Below are positions 25,824 through 34,256 of a stretch of 64,000 nucleotides of DNA, one piece after another. Origin of the DNA: Blastomonas natatoria (lineage in GTDB: Bacteria; Pseudomonadota; Alphaproteobacteria; Sphingomonadales; Sphingomonadaceae); NCBI RefSeq assembly GCF_003201955.1, contig NZ_QJJM01000010.1, positions 62,001-126,000 of the forward strand, written 5' to 3'. The notes beneath the pieces are model-generated. The model had not been told where the DNA came from, ran no database searches, and saw nothing but the letters and a program-made list of their open reading frames with translations. The stretch's first letter is position 1, and each line of letters opens with the position of its first letter. A program made the position numbers and the translations under genes.

Positions 25824-27458
25824 ATGTATCAGTATGACCAATATGACCAGGCGATGGTCGATGCGCGCGTCGCGGAGTTCCGCGATCAGGTGCGTCGCCG
25901 CCTCGATGGCAGCCTGCCCGAGGAGGAGTTCCGCCATCTTCGGCTGAAGAACGGCCTCTATCTGCAGCTGCACGCCTATATGCTGCGCGTCGCCATTCCC
26001 TATGGCACGCTCAATTCGAAGCAGATGCACATGCTCGCCCATATCGCGCGCAAGTATGACAAGGGCTATGGCCATTTCACCACCCGGCAGAATATCCAGT
26101 ATAACTGGATCAAGCTGGAGGACGCACCCGACATTCTCGCTGAACTGGCGACGGTGGAGATGCACGCGATCCAGACCAGCGGCAACTGCATCCGCAACAT
26201 CAGCTCGGACCAATTTGCAGGGGCGGCTGCCGACGAGATTGCCGATCCGCGCCCCTGGGCCGAATTGCTGCGCCAATGGTCGACCTTCCACCCCGAATTC
26301 CAGCTGCTGCCGCGCAAGTTCAAGATCGCGGTGATCGCCTCGCCCTCCGACCGAGCGGCAATGCGGCTGCACGATATCGGCATCGAGCTGGTCAAGAACG
26401 ACGCAGGCGTGCTCGGCGCAAAGTTCTTCGCGGGCGGTGGCATGGGCCGCACCCCGATGATCGCGCCGATGATCCGCGAATGGGTCCCTGCCGAAGAGCT
26501 GATCAGCTATGCCGAGGCGTGCCTGCGCGTCTACAATCGCCATGGTCGCCGCGACAACAAGTACAAGGCGCGTATCAAGATCCTGGTCCACGAAATCGGC
26601 GCCGACGAATATCGCCGCCAGGTCGAGGAAGAGTTCGCGCACATGAAGACGCTGGGGCTCGATCCGCCTGCAGCCGAGCTCGAGCGGATCAGCGCCTTCT
26701 TCCGGGACCCGCCGTTCGAGCAGGGTCTGAGCGACGATATTGACCGGTCGGACCCGGACTTCGCGGTTTGGGTCGATCAGAACACGCATCCGCACCGCGT
26801 GCCGGGCTACACCTCGCTGACCATCAGCCTGAAGCCTGCCGGCGGCATTCCCGGCGATGCCACGGCCGAGCAGATCGACCTGATGGCCGAGCTGGCGCGC
26901 GACTATGCGTTCGACGAGCTGCGCGTGACGCACGCGCAGAACATCGTGCTGGCGCATGTCCGCAAGGCCGATCTCTACGCGATCTGGCAGAAGCTCGACG
27001 ATGCGGGGCTGGCGACGGCCAATCTCGACCTGATCGGCGACATGATCGCCTGCCCGGGCCTCGATTATTGCAGCCTCGCCAATGCCCGATCGATCCCGGT
27101 CGCGCAGAAGATTTCGGAGCGTTTTGCCGATACCGGACGGCAGCGCGAGCTGGGCGAGCTCAAGCTCAAGATCTCGGGCTGCATCAACGCCTGCGGCCAT
27201 CACCATGCCGGGCATATCGGCATTCTCGGCGTCGACAAGAAGGGGCTGGAAAACTACCAGCTACTGCTCGGCGGATCGGGCGCGGAGGATGTCTCGCTCG
27301 CCAGGATCGTTGGCCCCGGTTTCGACGAGGACGGCATCGTCAACGCGGTCGAGACCGTCACCAACGTGTATCTCGGCGCCCGCGAACCTGGCGAACGCTT
27401 TGTCGACACCTATCGCCGCATCGGCATGCAGCCGTTCAAGGAGGCGCTTTATGGCTGA
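25824..27458 (+). CDS. cysI: Sulfite reductase, siroheme/4Fe-4S hemoprotein
   Basis: Reduces sulfite to sulfide with six electrons. The 544-residue protein has the ferredoxin-like repeats of the nitrite/sulfite reductase family (RLKNGLYLQLHAYMLRVAIP and GHFTTRQNIQYNWIKL) and the cofactor cysteines in CPGLDYCSLA and KISGCINACGHHH (C-X5-C ... C-X3-C). Operon context with APS reductase and the absence of nitrite-transport genes favour sulfite over nitrite. It ends where an 8-nt ATGGCTGA overlap would suit a coupled next gene, but a palindromic repeat now separates it from DUF934. Confidence 0.92.
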   Translation: MYQYDQYDQAMVDARVAEFRDQVRRRLDGSLPEEEFRHLRLKNGLYLQLHAYMLRVAIPYGTLNSKQMHMLAHIARKYDKGYGHFTTRQNIQYNWIKLEDAPDILAELATVEMHAIQTSGNCIRNISSDQFAGAAADEIADPRPWAELLRQWSTFHPEFQLLPRKFKIAVIASPSDRAAMRLHDIGIELVKNDAGVLGAKFFAGGGMGRTPMIAPMIREWVPAEELISYAEACLRVYNRHGRRDNKYKARIKILVHEIGADEYRRQVEEEFAHMKTLGLDPPAAELERISAFFRDPPFEQGLSDDIDRSDPDFAVWVDQNTHPHRVPGYTSLTISLKPAGGIPGDATAEQIDLMAELARDYAFDELRVTHAQNIVLAHVRKADLYAIWQKLDDAGLATANLDLIGDMIACPGLDYCSLANARSIPVAQKISERFADTGRQRELGELKLKISGCINACGHHHAGHIGILGVDKKGLENYQLLLGGSGAEDVSLARIVGPGFDEDGIVNAVETVTNVYLGAREPGERFVDTYRRIGMQPFKEALYG

Positions 27459-27483
27459 GGCCGTGCAAGCCCATCTCCCTTCA

Positions 27484-27561
27484 CCGTTTGTCCCGAGCGT
27501 GTCGAGGGACGTATTCGAACCGGTGGCGATCACGTCCCTCGACTTCGCTCGGGACAAACGG
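27484..27561. repeat. Palindromic repeat, family 2, intact copy
   Basis: The inverted arms (27484-27512 and 27532-27561) read CCGTTTGTCCCGAGCG... and ...CGCTCGGGACAAACGG, separated by 19 nt. It sits inside the sulfate operon between cysI and the DUF934 gene. It is related to the degenerate copy at 18437-18528. Confidence 0.88.
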
Positions 27562-27590
27562 ATGTGGGTAAGCGCCAAAGGAGATGATGC

Positions 27591-28028
27591 ATGACCACAC
27601 CGCAGATCCTCTATCGCGACGAACCCGCCGTGACCGACACCGCCATCCCGCTCGCCGAGTTCACTGCCGGCACCAATTCGGCCGCCGTCCGGATCGAGCC
27701 GGGCGAGGACGTGCGCGCGCTGCTGCCGCTGCTCGATCAGCTCCGCCTGGTCGAAGTGAACTTTCCGAGCTTCGGTGACGGACGCGGATTTTCCAGCGCG
27801 CAGATCCTGCGCGAGGCGGGCTACAAGGGCGAGCTGCGCGCGGTCGGCGATGTGCTGGTCGACCAGTTCGTCTTTCTGCGCCGCTGCGGCTTTGACAGCT
27901 TCGCGCCCAATCGTCCACTCGACCCGGACGATGTGAAGGCGGCCGAGGGCTTCTTCCCCGAATTCTACCAGAAGACCAGCGACGGCGTCGCCGCGATCTG
28001 GGCCAAGCGTCATCAGGTGGCATCATGA
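27591..28028 (+). CDS. DUF934 domain protein of the sulfite reductase operon
   Basis: A 145-residue protein with the DUF934 core (VEVNFPSFGDGRGFSSAQ, ILREAGYKGELRAVGDVLVD, and FLRRCGFDSFAP). The family is nearly always encoded between cysI and cysH, as here, and is presumed to help sulfite reductase, possibly in electron supply; this is contextual inference. An AAAGGAG ribosome-binding site precedes the ATG. The stop overlaps the cysH start by 4 bp. Confidence 0.9.
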   Translation: MTTPQILYRDEPAVTDTAIPLAEFTAGTNSAAVRIEPGEDVRALLPLLDQLRLVEVNFPSFGDGRGFSSAQILREAGYKGELRAVGDVLVDQFVFLRRCGFDSFAPNRPLDPDDVKAAEGFFPEFYQKTSDGVAAIWAKRHQVAS

Positions 28029-28852
28029 AGCAGACCGAAATCACGCCCCAATCTTCCGCCCCAGATTCGCGCCAGCGCGACCGGATCGATGCGGGACCGC
28101 GCTTTACCGAGCGCGACGCCATCCGGCTGAACAACATGTTCCGCGGCACCGACACGGCGGAAATGATGCGCACCGTGATCCGCGACGGACTGGTCGGCGA
28201 TCTTGCGGTGGTCTCATCCTTCGGCGCGGAGAGCGCGGTGCTGCTGCACATGATTGCGTCGGTCGATCCCTCGCTGCCGGTGCTGTTCCTCGATACCGGC
28301 AAGCATTTTCCCGAAACTCTCGCCTATCGCGACACATTGGTCGCGCGGCTTGGCCTGACCAACCTGATCCTGCTCTCACCCGATGACCAGGACCTTGCCG
28401 GACAGGATGCCAACGGCCTGCGCTGGTCCTATGATCCCGATGGTTGCTGCGAGATCCGCAAGGTGCGTCCGCTGGCCAGGGCGCTGCTGAACTATGACGG
28501 GTCGATTACCGGTCGCAAGGGCTTCCAGTCCGCAACCCGCCAGGGTCTGCCCCGGTTCGAGATCGACACCAGCGACGCGCAGGGCCGGTTCAAGCTCAAT
28601 CCGCTGGCGAGCTGGACCAAGGAGATGCTCGACGGCTATTTTGCCGAGCATGACCTGCCACGCCACCCGCTCGAGGCGCAGGGCTATCCGTCTATCGGTT
28701 GCGCACCCTGCACCAGCAAGGTGGCGCCCGGTGAAGACCCGCGCTCGGGTCGCTGGAAGGGCTGGGACAAGACCGAATGCGGTATCCACAGCGAAGTTAC
28801 GCCGCTGCCAGGCACGGACGACGACAATGGCGCCAACGATCCGGTCTTCTGA
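28025..28852 (+). CDS. cysH: Adenylyl-sulfate (APS) reductase
   Basis: Thioredoxin-dependent reduction of APS to sulfite. The 275-residue protein shows the P-loop-like SSFGAESAVLLHM, LDTGKHFPETL, the cysteine pair in GCCEIRKVRPL and the second pair in GCAPCTSK. Together these four bind the 4Fe-4S cluster that marks APS rather than PAPS reductases. The catalytic cysteine is in TECGIH near the C-terminus. ATP sulfurylase genes are not in the window. Last gene of the sulfate operon. Confidence 0.94.
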   Translation: MKQTEITPQSSAPDSRQRDRIDAGPRFTERDAIRLNNMFRGTDTAEMMRTVIRDGLVGDLAVVSSFGAESAVLLHMIASVDPSLPVLFLDTGKHFPETLAYRDTLVARLGLTNLILLSPDDQDLAGQDANGLRWSYDPDGCCEIRKVRPLARALLNYDGSITGRKGFQSATRQGLPRFEIDTSDAQGRFKLNPLASWTKEMLDGYFAEHDLPRHPLEAQGYPSIGCAPCTSKVAPGEDPRSGRWKGWDKTECGIHSEVTPLPGTDDDNGANDPVF

Positions 28853-28935
28853 AAACTGGTGAACGGGGCCGGGCCATCGCATTCCGATTGCAGCCTCTTC
28901 ATGCGAAATTAACCACGCTGCGGCAGAGCAATGGC

Positions 28936-29349
28936 ATGCAACGGGCCCAGCCGATCGAGCAGATTCTTTACATCAGCACGGTTTCACCGCGCGAAACCGT
29001 CGATCTGCCAGCGATTCTCGCGGTCGCTCGGCGCAACAATGACGCAGACGCGATCACGGGCCTGCTGATGTTCAACGGCAAGCGCTTTCTCCAGGTTCTG
29101 GAGGGGCCCCAGGATGCGGTCGAAAGAACCTTCGAACGGATCAGGCGGGATTCGCGGCACCGCGCTCAGGTCGTGTTGGCGCGCAAGACCGTGGAGCAGC
29201 GCGAATTCGGCGAGTGGTCGATGGCCTATAGAGACAGGTCACATCGCGACGGCGCAGAAATCGTGAACGACATTTGCAGCAAGACTGCTGCCGCCAACCC
29301 CAATTTGCGCGCAGAACTGGTCGCCTTCGCTCGCCAGCTGCAGGAATGA
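28936..29349 (+). CDS. Short BLUF-domain blue-light sensor
   Basis: FAD-binding blue-light photoreceptor. The 137 residues are almost only the BLUF domain: flavin-switch Tyr12 (QILYIS), Asn35 (ARRNN), Gln53 in RFLQVLEGP, and the Trp94-x-Met96 pair in FGEWSMAY, all key residues of the photocycle. The C-terminal helices (VNDICSKTAAANPNLRAELV) form the usual cap; no EAL, GGDEF or DNA-binding output is fused. It therefore must act through a partner protein. The start ATG at 28936 has an in-phase alternative further upstream. Transcribed 83 bp after cysH. Confidence 0.9.
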   Translation: MQRAQPIEQILYISTVSPRETVDLPAILAVARRNNDADAITGLLMFNGKRFLQVLEGPQDAVERTFERIRRDSRHRAQVVLARKTVEQREFGEWSMAYRDRSHRDGAEIVNDICSKTAAANPNLRAELVAFARQLQE

Positions 29350-29451
29350 TAGACTGTTTCTATTGCTGCGCAGCATGAATGACTTTCGCCCTGCGGTTGA
29401 CAAAGCCGGACTTTGATCCCAATTCTCGTGAAGCAGGCCGGGCCCCTCTGG

Positions 29452-29474
29452 CGCAGCATTTTTGCAATGCTGCG
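29452..29474. other. Strong hairpin downstream of the BLUF gene
   Basis: CGCAGCATT (29452-29460) pairs perfectly with AATGCTGCG (29466-29474) around a 5-nt loop, about 100 bp after the BLUF stop. No T run follows, so it may be a weak terminator or an mRNA-stabilising structure. The rest of the 236-bp gap (29350-29585) holds nothing else I recognise. Confidence 0.5.
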
Positions 29475-29585
29475 TGATGTCGGACTGTGACGGGATGCGC
29501 ACCATCCCGGGCTTCCGGCCCGGACAAAGTTCCGAAATGCCCGCGTATCCCGACCAATGCACCATCCATTGGAAAGGACGAAGAC

Positions 29586-30056
29586 ATGAAGAATATAAAG
29601 GCCGCCACGATCGCGGCTCTGTCAGTTGCAGGATTTGCTCTCCCCGCCACGGCCTCCGAATTCCAGGACATTCGCCATCAGGTCAATGTCCCCCACGGAG
29701 AACGTGAAGTCACCGCCGTCTATCAGCCCAAGACCATGGTCAGCTATCGCCAGATCGGGAACATGACCCCCAATCGCCAGAGCACCGCACGCTGCATGTG
29801 GAAGGCCGAGATCATGGTGGAGCGCCATCTCCAGGCGCCCGCCGGTCAGGGCAGCCACGTGGTCCGCACGCTGGTTCCCGCCAAGCTGATCGAAGGCTCT
29901 ACCAACGGTCGCTGTGCCCAGGGCAAGGAGCAGGTCAGTGATACGCTCGCCCGCCGCGCGGACGAGGTGCGTCAGCATGTGCTGGCCGTTGCTGCCGAAG
30001 ACCGCAACGCGCTGATGGCCGAACTCAGCATCGCTACAGGCAACCCCGCTAGCTGA
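29586..30056 (+). CDS. Secreted protein of unknown function
   Basis: A 156-residue protein with a Sec signal peptide (MKNIKAATIAALSVAGFALP, cleavage near TASEFQ) and two cysteines in the mature part (ARCMWKAEIMVERH and TNGRCAQGKEQ) that could form a disulfide. The C-terminal 40 residues are helical and charged (RRADEVRQHVLAVAAEDR). I recognise no domain. A GGAAAGGA ribosome-binding site precedes the ATG, and a perfect 12-bp terminator stem follows 11 bp after the stop, so it is a single-gene unit. Confidence 0.75.
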   Translation: MKNIKAATIAALSVAGFALPATASEFQDIRHQVNVPHGEREVTAVYQPKTMVSYRQIGNMTPNRQSTARCMWKAEIMVERHLQAPAGQGSHVVRTLVPAKLIEGSTNGRCAQGKEQVSDTLARRADEVRQHVLAVAAEDRNALMAELSIATGNPAS

Positions 30057-30067
30057 AAACATATCCC

Positions 30068-30096
30068 ATCCTCCCCGGGACCGACCCGGGGAGGAT
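30068..30096 (+). terminator. Intrinsic terminator after the secreted protein gene
   Basis: ATCCTCCCCGGG (30068-30079) pairs perfectly with CCCGGGGAGGAT (30085-30096) around ACCGA, followed by TTTGTCTT. It lies 11 bp after the stop codon. Confidence 0.85.
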
Positions 30097-30176
30097 TTGT
30101 CTTCGCCCGCTTGCCATCGTCGGCCCGCTAGCCCATTGTCCGCGCAGATAAAAAATCTCGCAGGGAAGGACTGGCC

Positions 30177-32219
30177 ATGGGCGCCAAAACACTGAAATTC
30201 GGTTCCATCGCGCTCGCGCTCGCCATCGCTCCCTGGGGCATGCCGGCCTTCGCCCAGGATTCGACCGAGAATTTCATCGTCATCATCGGCGGCACCAAGG
30301 TCGGCCATCTCGATGTCGTGCGCACCGGCGACACGGTGAAGATCGATTACGACTACAAGAACAACGGCCGCGGTCCGACAATGAAGGAAGAGCTCAAGCT
30401 CGATCCCAAAGGCATGCCCGTTGCCTGGAAGATCACCGGCAACTCGACCTTCGGCAATGCGATCAACGAGAGCTTCACGATGCAGCGCGGCACCGCGCGC
30501 TGGACCGATTCCACCGGCTCAGGTTCCGCCAAACCCAAGGGCCAGGCCATCTATGTCGCGCAGGAGGGCAGCCCCTGGGCGGCAGGACTTTATGCCCGCG
30601 CGCTGCTCGCCGACGACGACCGCTCGATCCCCGCGCTGCCCGGCGGCGCGCTTAGCCTGGCAGAGCTGGAAAAGGTGCAGGTCACCGGTACTGGCGGCGC
30701 CATGACCGTCACCGCCTATGCGCTGTCGGGCAACGATCTCGATCCCGGCTATTTCCTGCTCGACGACAAGGGCGCGCTGTTCGCGGCGATCAGCCCGCGT
30801 GCGGTGTTCGTGCGCAGGGGCTTCGAGGGCGAGGACATCAAGCTGCGCGATCTCGCGGTCAAATATTCGACCGAACGCTTCGTCAAGATGCAGGCCAAGG
30901 CCGCGCACAGCTACAAGGCGCCCGTGCGCATCACCAACGTGCGCGTGTTCGATCCGGTGTCGATGACGCTGACCGAGCCGAAAAGCGTTGTTGTCCGCGG
31001 TCGGCGCATTGCGGCGGTGCTGCCTGCCAACAGTCCCGCCACGCCCGGCGAGATCAGCATCGATGGCGAAGGCGGCACGCTGGTCCCCGGCCTGTACGAG
31101 ATGCACGGGCATATCGGCCAGGAAGACGCGATGCTCAACGTGCTGGCGGGCATCACCTCGGTGCGCGACATGGGCAACGAGATCGACGTGCTCGACGGGC
31201 TGGTCGAACGCATCGAAAGCGGCGTGCTGGCGGGGCCGCGCATCACCAAATCGGGCTTTATCGAAGGCAAGTCACCGTTCAGCTCGAACAACGGAATTCT
31301 CGTCAACAGCCAGCAGGAGGCGATCGACGCTGCCCGCTTCTATGCCGCGCGCGATTTCCAGGCGATCAAGATCTACAACAGCATGAACCCCGAATGGATT
31401 CCGGCACTGGTGAAAGAGGCCAAGGCGCTGGGGCTGCACGTCATGGGCCATGTTCCCGCCTTCACCAATGCCGATGCGATGATCGCAGCCGGCTATGACG
31501 AGATGACGCATATCAACCAGGTGATGCTGGGCTGGGTGCTGGAACCGGGTGAGGACACGCGCACGCTGCTGCGCCTCACTGCCTTGAAGCGTCTGCCGGG
31601 GCTCGACCTGAACAGCGGCCGCGTCAATGCCACGATCCGCGCGATGGTCGAAAACAAGGTGACGATCGACCCCACCTTCGCCATCCATGAATCGCTGCTG
31701 CTGTCGCGCAACGGCATGATCAACCCCGGCATGACCGATTATGTCGACCATATGCCGGTCGGGGTGCAGCGCAGCGCCAAACAGGCCTGGGCGAAGATCG
31801 ACGATGCGGCTGACGACAAGGCCTATCGCGGCGCCTTCGATCAGGTCGCGGCGGCCATCCGCAAGATGCACGAGGCAGGGATATTCCTCATCCCCGGCAC
31901 CGACATGGGCGGCAGCTTCACCTATCATCGCGAGCTGGAACTCTATCAGAAGGCCGGCATGACGCCCGCGCAGATCCTGCGCCGCGCGACCTATGACATG
32001 GCGCAGTATCTGAAACAGGACCAGTCGCTAGGCAGCATCGAAAAGGGCAAGCTTGCCGATTTCTTCCTGATCCAGGGCGATCCGACCAAGGATTTGAAAG
32101 CCATCAAGGCGATCCGCATGGTCGCGAAGGATGGCGTGTTCTACTATCCGAGCGAGGTCTATCCCGAATTCGGCATCAAGCCGTTCGCGACCAGGCCCAA
32201 GGTGAAGCTGCCGAAATAG
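30177..32219 (+). CDS. Secreted amidohydrolase-family metallohydrolase
   Basis: A 680-residue exported protein (signal peptide ending MPAFAQ). An N-terminal ~220-residue beta-rich region of unknown role precedes an amidohydrolase barrel from about residue 250. The barrel has metal ligands HGH in YEMHGHIGQ, a lysine in QAIKIYNS (bridging position), His in VMGHVPAF and MTHINQ, and Asp in PGTDMGG. The C-terminal strand KGKLADFFLIQGDP is characteristic of the family. Imidazolonepropionase- and prolidase-like relatives hydrolyse cyclic amides or dipeptides; the substrate is not predictable. A palindromic repeat follows the stop by 26 nt. Confidence 0.88.
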   Translation: MGAKTLKFGSIALALAIAPWGMPAFAQDSTENFIVIIGGTKVGHLDVVRTGDTVKIDYDYKNNGRGPTMKEELKLDPKGMPVAWKITGNSTFGNAINESFTMQRGTARWTDSTGSGSAKPKGQAIYVAQEGSPWAAGLYARALLADDDRSIPALPGGALSLAELEKVQVTGTGGAMTVTAYALSGNDLDPGYFLLDDKGALFAAISPRAVFVRRGFEGEDIKLRDLAVKYSTERFVKMQAKAAHSYKAPVRITNVRVFDPVSMTLTEPKSVVVRGRRIAAVLPANSPATPGEISIDGEGGTLVPGLYEMHGHIGQEDAMLNVLAGITSVRDMGNEIDVLDGLVERIESGVLAGPRITKSGFIEGKSPFSSNNGILVNSQQEAIDAARFYAARDFQAIKIYNSMNPEWIPALVKEAKALGLHVMGHVPAFTNADAMIAAGYDEMTHINQVMLGWVLEPGEDTRTLLRLTALKRLPGLDLNSGRVNATIRAMVENKVTIDPTFAIHESLLLSRNGMINPGMTDYVDHMPVGVQRSAKQAWAKIDDAADDKAYRGAFDQVAAAIRKMHEAGIFLIPGTDMGGSFTYHRELELYQKAGMTPAQILRRATYDMAQYLKQDQSLGSIEKGKLADFFLIQGDPTKDLKAIKAIRMVAKDGVFYYPSEVYPEFGIKPFATRPKVKLPK

Positions 32220-32245
32220 GCAAGGAGGAGAGAGCCATCTCTCTT

Positions 32246-32327
32246 CGTCACCCCCGCGAAAGCGGGGGTCCCGCTTGCTTTGCAGATCCGCTCCAAAAGC
32301 GGGATTCCCGCGTTCGCGGGAATGACG
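32246..32327. repeat. Palindromic intergenic repeat, family 1, copy 2
   Basis: Inverted 30-nt arms (32246-32275, 32298-32327) separated by 22 nt. The left arm begins CGTCACCCCCGCGAAAGCGG and the right arm ends GCGGGAATGACG. It lies between convergent genes, 26 nt after the amidohydrolase stop. Confidence 0.9.
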
Positions 32328-32350
32328 GGACGGGACACGGCTAAGAGGGC

Positions 32351-32938
32351 TTACAGCATCCGCGCCCAGAACTGCATCGGATGCGGCGTCTCTTCCGTCT
32401 CGCCGATATCGAGCCAATCGAAGCTCGCAACCAATCCCGGTACCTTGGCATAGCCGCGCTTGGCCCAGAACGCATCGAGAGGGCGATAGTCGGCTGGACG
32501 CAGCAGGTGATCCACCGGACGCTGCACCGCGCAGAAAAGGGCAACGTTCGCCCCCGCGGCCTTGCCCGCCGCCTCGCGATGATCGAAGAACGCGTGGCCA
32601 ATGCCCTGCCCGCGATAGACCGGCAGCAGCACCGACTCTCCGAAATAAAAGGCCCGCGCGACGTCCCATCCGGCCGCTAGGAACGGCGCCTTGAACGCAT
32701 CCTTCTGCGCAGCGAGCGGCGATGCCGTTGCCGCACCGACGATCGCAGCGCCATCGCGCGCGACCACCAGCACCGCATCGGGTGCTGCCGCAAATTCGGC
32801 GAGATATCCGCGCTCATAGTTCAGGTCGCCGTCATACAGATACGGCCATTCGCGGAACACCGCGATGCGCAGGCGCGCCAGCGCGTCGATCGCTTTTGCG
32901 ATGCGGTGAGCCGGCAAAGTCTCGACCGTCACCGCCAT
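32351..32938 (-). CDS. GNAT-family N-acetyltransferase
   Basis: Acetyl-CoA-dependent acyltransferase of 195 residues. The GNAT core shows LVVARDGAAIVGAATASPL (strand 4), GESVLLPVYRGQGIGHAFFD (motif A with the acetyl-CoA loop R-G-Q-G-I-G) and a FWAKRGYAKV motif B-like end. The ATG at 32938 lies 4 bp after the stop of the ketoacyl synthase gene, so the two are co-transcribed. The acceptor is unknown. Confidence 0.87.
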   Translation of the reverse strand: MAVTVETLPAHRIAKAIDALARLRIAVFREWPYLYDGDLNYERGYLAEFAAAPDAVLVVARDGAAIVGAATASPLAAQKDAFKAPFLAAGWDVARAFYFGESVLLPVYRGQGIGHAFFDHREAAGKAAGANVALFCAVQRPVDHLLRPADYRPLDAFWAKRGYAKVPGLVASFDWLDIGETEETPHPMQFWARML

Positions 32939-32942
32939 CGCG

Positions 32943-34082
32943 TCAGGCCGCCTTGCGGATGACCACCGATCCCGCCGAATAGCCCGCACCGAACGAGCAG
33001 ATGATGCCGGTATCGCCGGGCTTCAGATCCTCGCTGTTCAGGTGGAACGCGATGATCGACCCTGCGGACGAGGTATTGGCATAGCTGTCGAGCACGGTCG
33101 GGCTCTCGTCCTCGCTGGCCTCATGGCCGAGCACCCGCTGCGCGATCAGCCGGTTCATCCCCGCATTGGCCTGATGCAACCACAGACGGCGCAGCCCCTC
33201 AGGTGCAATTCCCAGACGCGCGATATGGTCGGTGATGAGATCGCCGACCATCGGTACGACCTCCTTGAACACCTTACGGCCTTCCTGAACGAACAGCTTG
33301 TCGGCGCTGTCGCGGCTCTCTGGCGCGGTACGATTCAAGAAGCCGAAATTGTTGCGGATGTTGTTCGAGAAGCGCGTCTTGAGCTGCGTGCCCAGGATAT
33401 CCCAGTGGCTTGGCGGTGCGAAATCCGCCGCCTCGACCAGCACGGCGGTCGCGACGTCGCCGAAGATGAAATGGCTGTCGCGGTCGCGCCAGTTGAGATG
33501 ACCCGAGCAGATTTCCGGGCTGACCACCAGCACGGAGCGGGCATTGCCGGCGCGGATGAAATCGGCCGCAGTCTGGATGCCGAAGGTCGCAGACGAGCAG
33601 GCGACGTTCATGTCGAAACCGAAGCCCTCGATGCCGAGTGCATCCTGCACCTCGATCGCGATGGCCGGATAGGCACGCTGCAGGTTCGAGCAGGCGACCA
33701 GCACCGCATCCACGTCTTTCGCATCGCGGCCTGCACGCTGCAACGCATCGCGCGCGGCGGCGACACCGATTTCGGCGAGCACCGAGATCTGGTCGTTGGG
33801 CCGTTCCTCGAAGCGCGGGCACATGACGTCGACATCGAGGATCGACGCCTTTGACAGGACCTTGCGCGCCTTTATTCCGCTCGCCTTTTCGATGAACTCG
33901 ACCGAGCTCGGCTGCAACGCGGCCATCTCGCCTGCTTCGATTGCAGCCGCATGCTGCGCGTTATGCTGCGCAACATAAGCGTTGAAACTGGCGACGAGCT
34001 CTTCGTTGCTGATGCTGTCTGCCGGGGTGAAAAGGCCGGTCGAGGAAATGACGGGGCGGGCCTGGTTGTAAGCGGAAGTCAT
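32943..34082 (-). CDS. Beta-ketoacyl-ACP synthase III-like enzyme
   Basis: Thiolase-fold condensing enzyme of the FabH class, 379 residues from the ATG at 34082. Catalytic triad: Cys in NVACSSATFGI, His in LWLHQANAGMN, Asn in SYANTSSAGS. It is about 60 residues longer than housekeeping FabH, with an inserted helical N-terminal part (FNAYVAQHNAQHAAAIEAGE) and a KTRFSNNIRNNFGFLN insertion. It could start fatty-acid synthesis, but specialised acyl condensation is equally possible. Operon with a GNAT protein; divergent from an SDR gene across 174 bp. Confidence 0.88.
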   Translation of the reverse strand: MTSAYNQARPVISSTGLFTPADSISNEELVASFNAYVAQHNAQHAAAIEAGEMAALQPSSVEFIEKASGIKARKVLSKASILDVDVMCPRFEERPNDQISVLAEIGVAAARDALQRAGRDAKDVDAVLVACSNLQRAYPAIAIEVQDALGIEGFGFDMNVACSSATFGIQTAADFIRAGNARSVLVVSPEICSGHLNWRDRDSHFIFGDVATAVLVEAADFAPPSHWDILGTQLKTRFSNNIRNNFGFLNRTAPESRDSADKLFVQEGRKVFKEVVPMVGDLITDHIARLGIAPEGLRRLWLHQANAGMNRLIAQRVLGHEASEDESPTVLDSYANTSSAGSIIAFHLNSEDLKPGDTGIICSFGAGYSAGSVVIRKAA

Positions 34083-34256
34083 GAATCCGTAGGGTCCTGC
34101 ACTATAGCTGGAGCGGGTTGGCGTCTTACTGCCGCAACACGGCCTTGGCAAGGGCCGCGACAGCAGATCGCCTCGCGATTTCCGGGTATGTTTTCCCGCT
34201 TGCGGTTTGCGGTGTGCCGCTCTTTGATGGAGCCAATCAAACAAGGAGCAGGACGC

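Noticed and set aside
27451-27594. A 47-codon gene starting at the end of cysI
   Set aside because: Its body is encoded by the palindromic repeat and shows no family features. The real DUF934 gene starts at 27591 in a different frame with a better ribosome-binding site.
29350-29585. Sigma70-type promoter at 29395-29430 (TTGACA present)
   Set aside because: The -35 word is perfect but the hexamer 17 nt downstream (CAATTC) is not a credible -10, so I do not list it.
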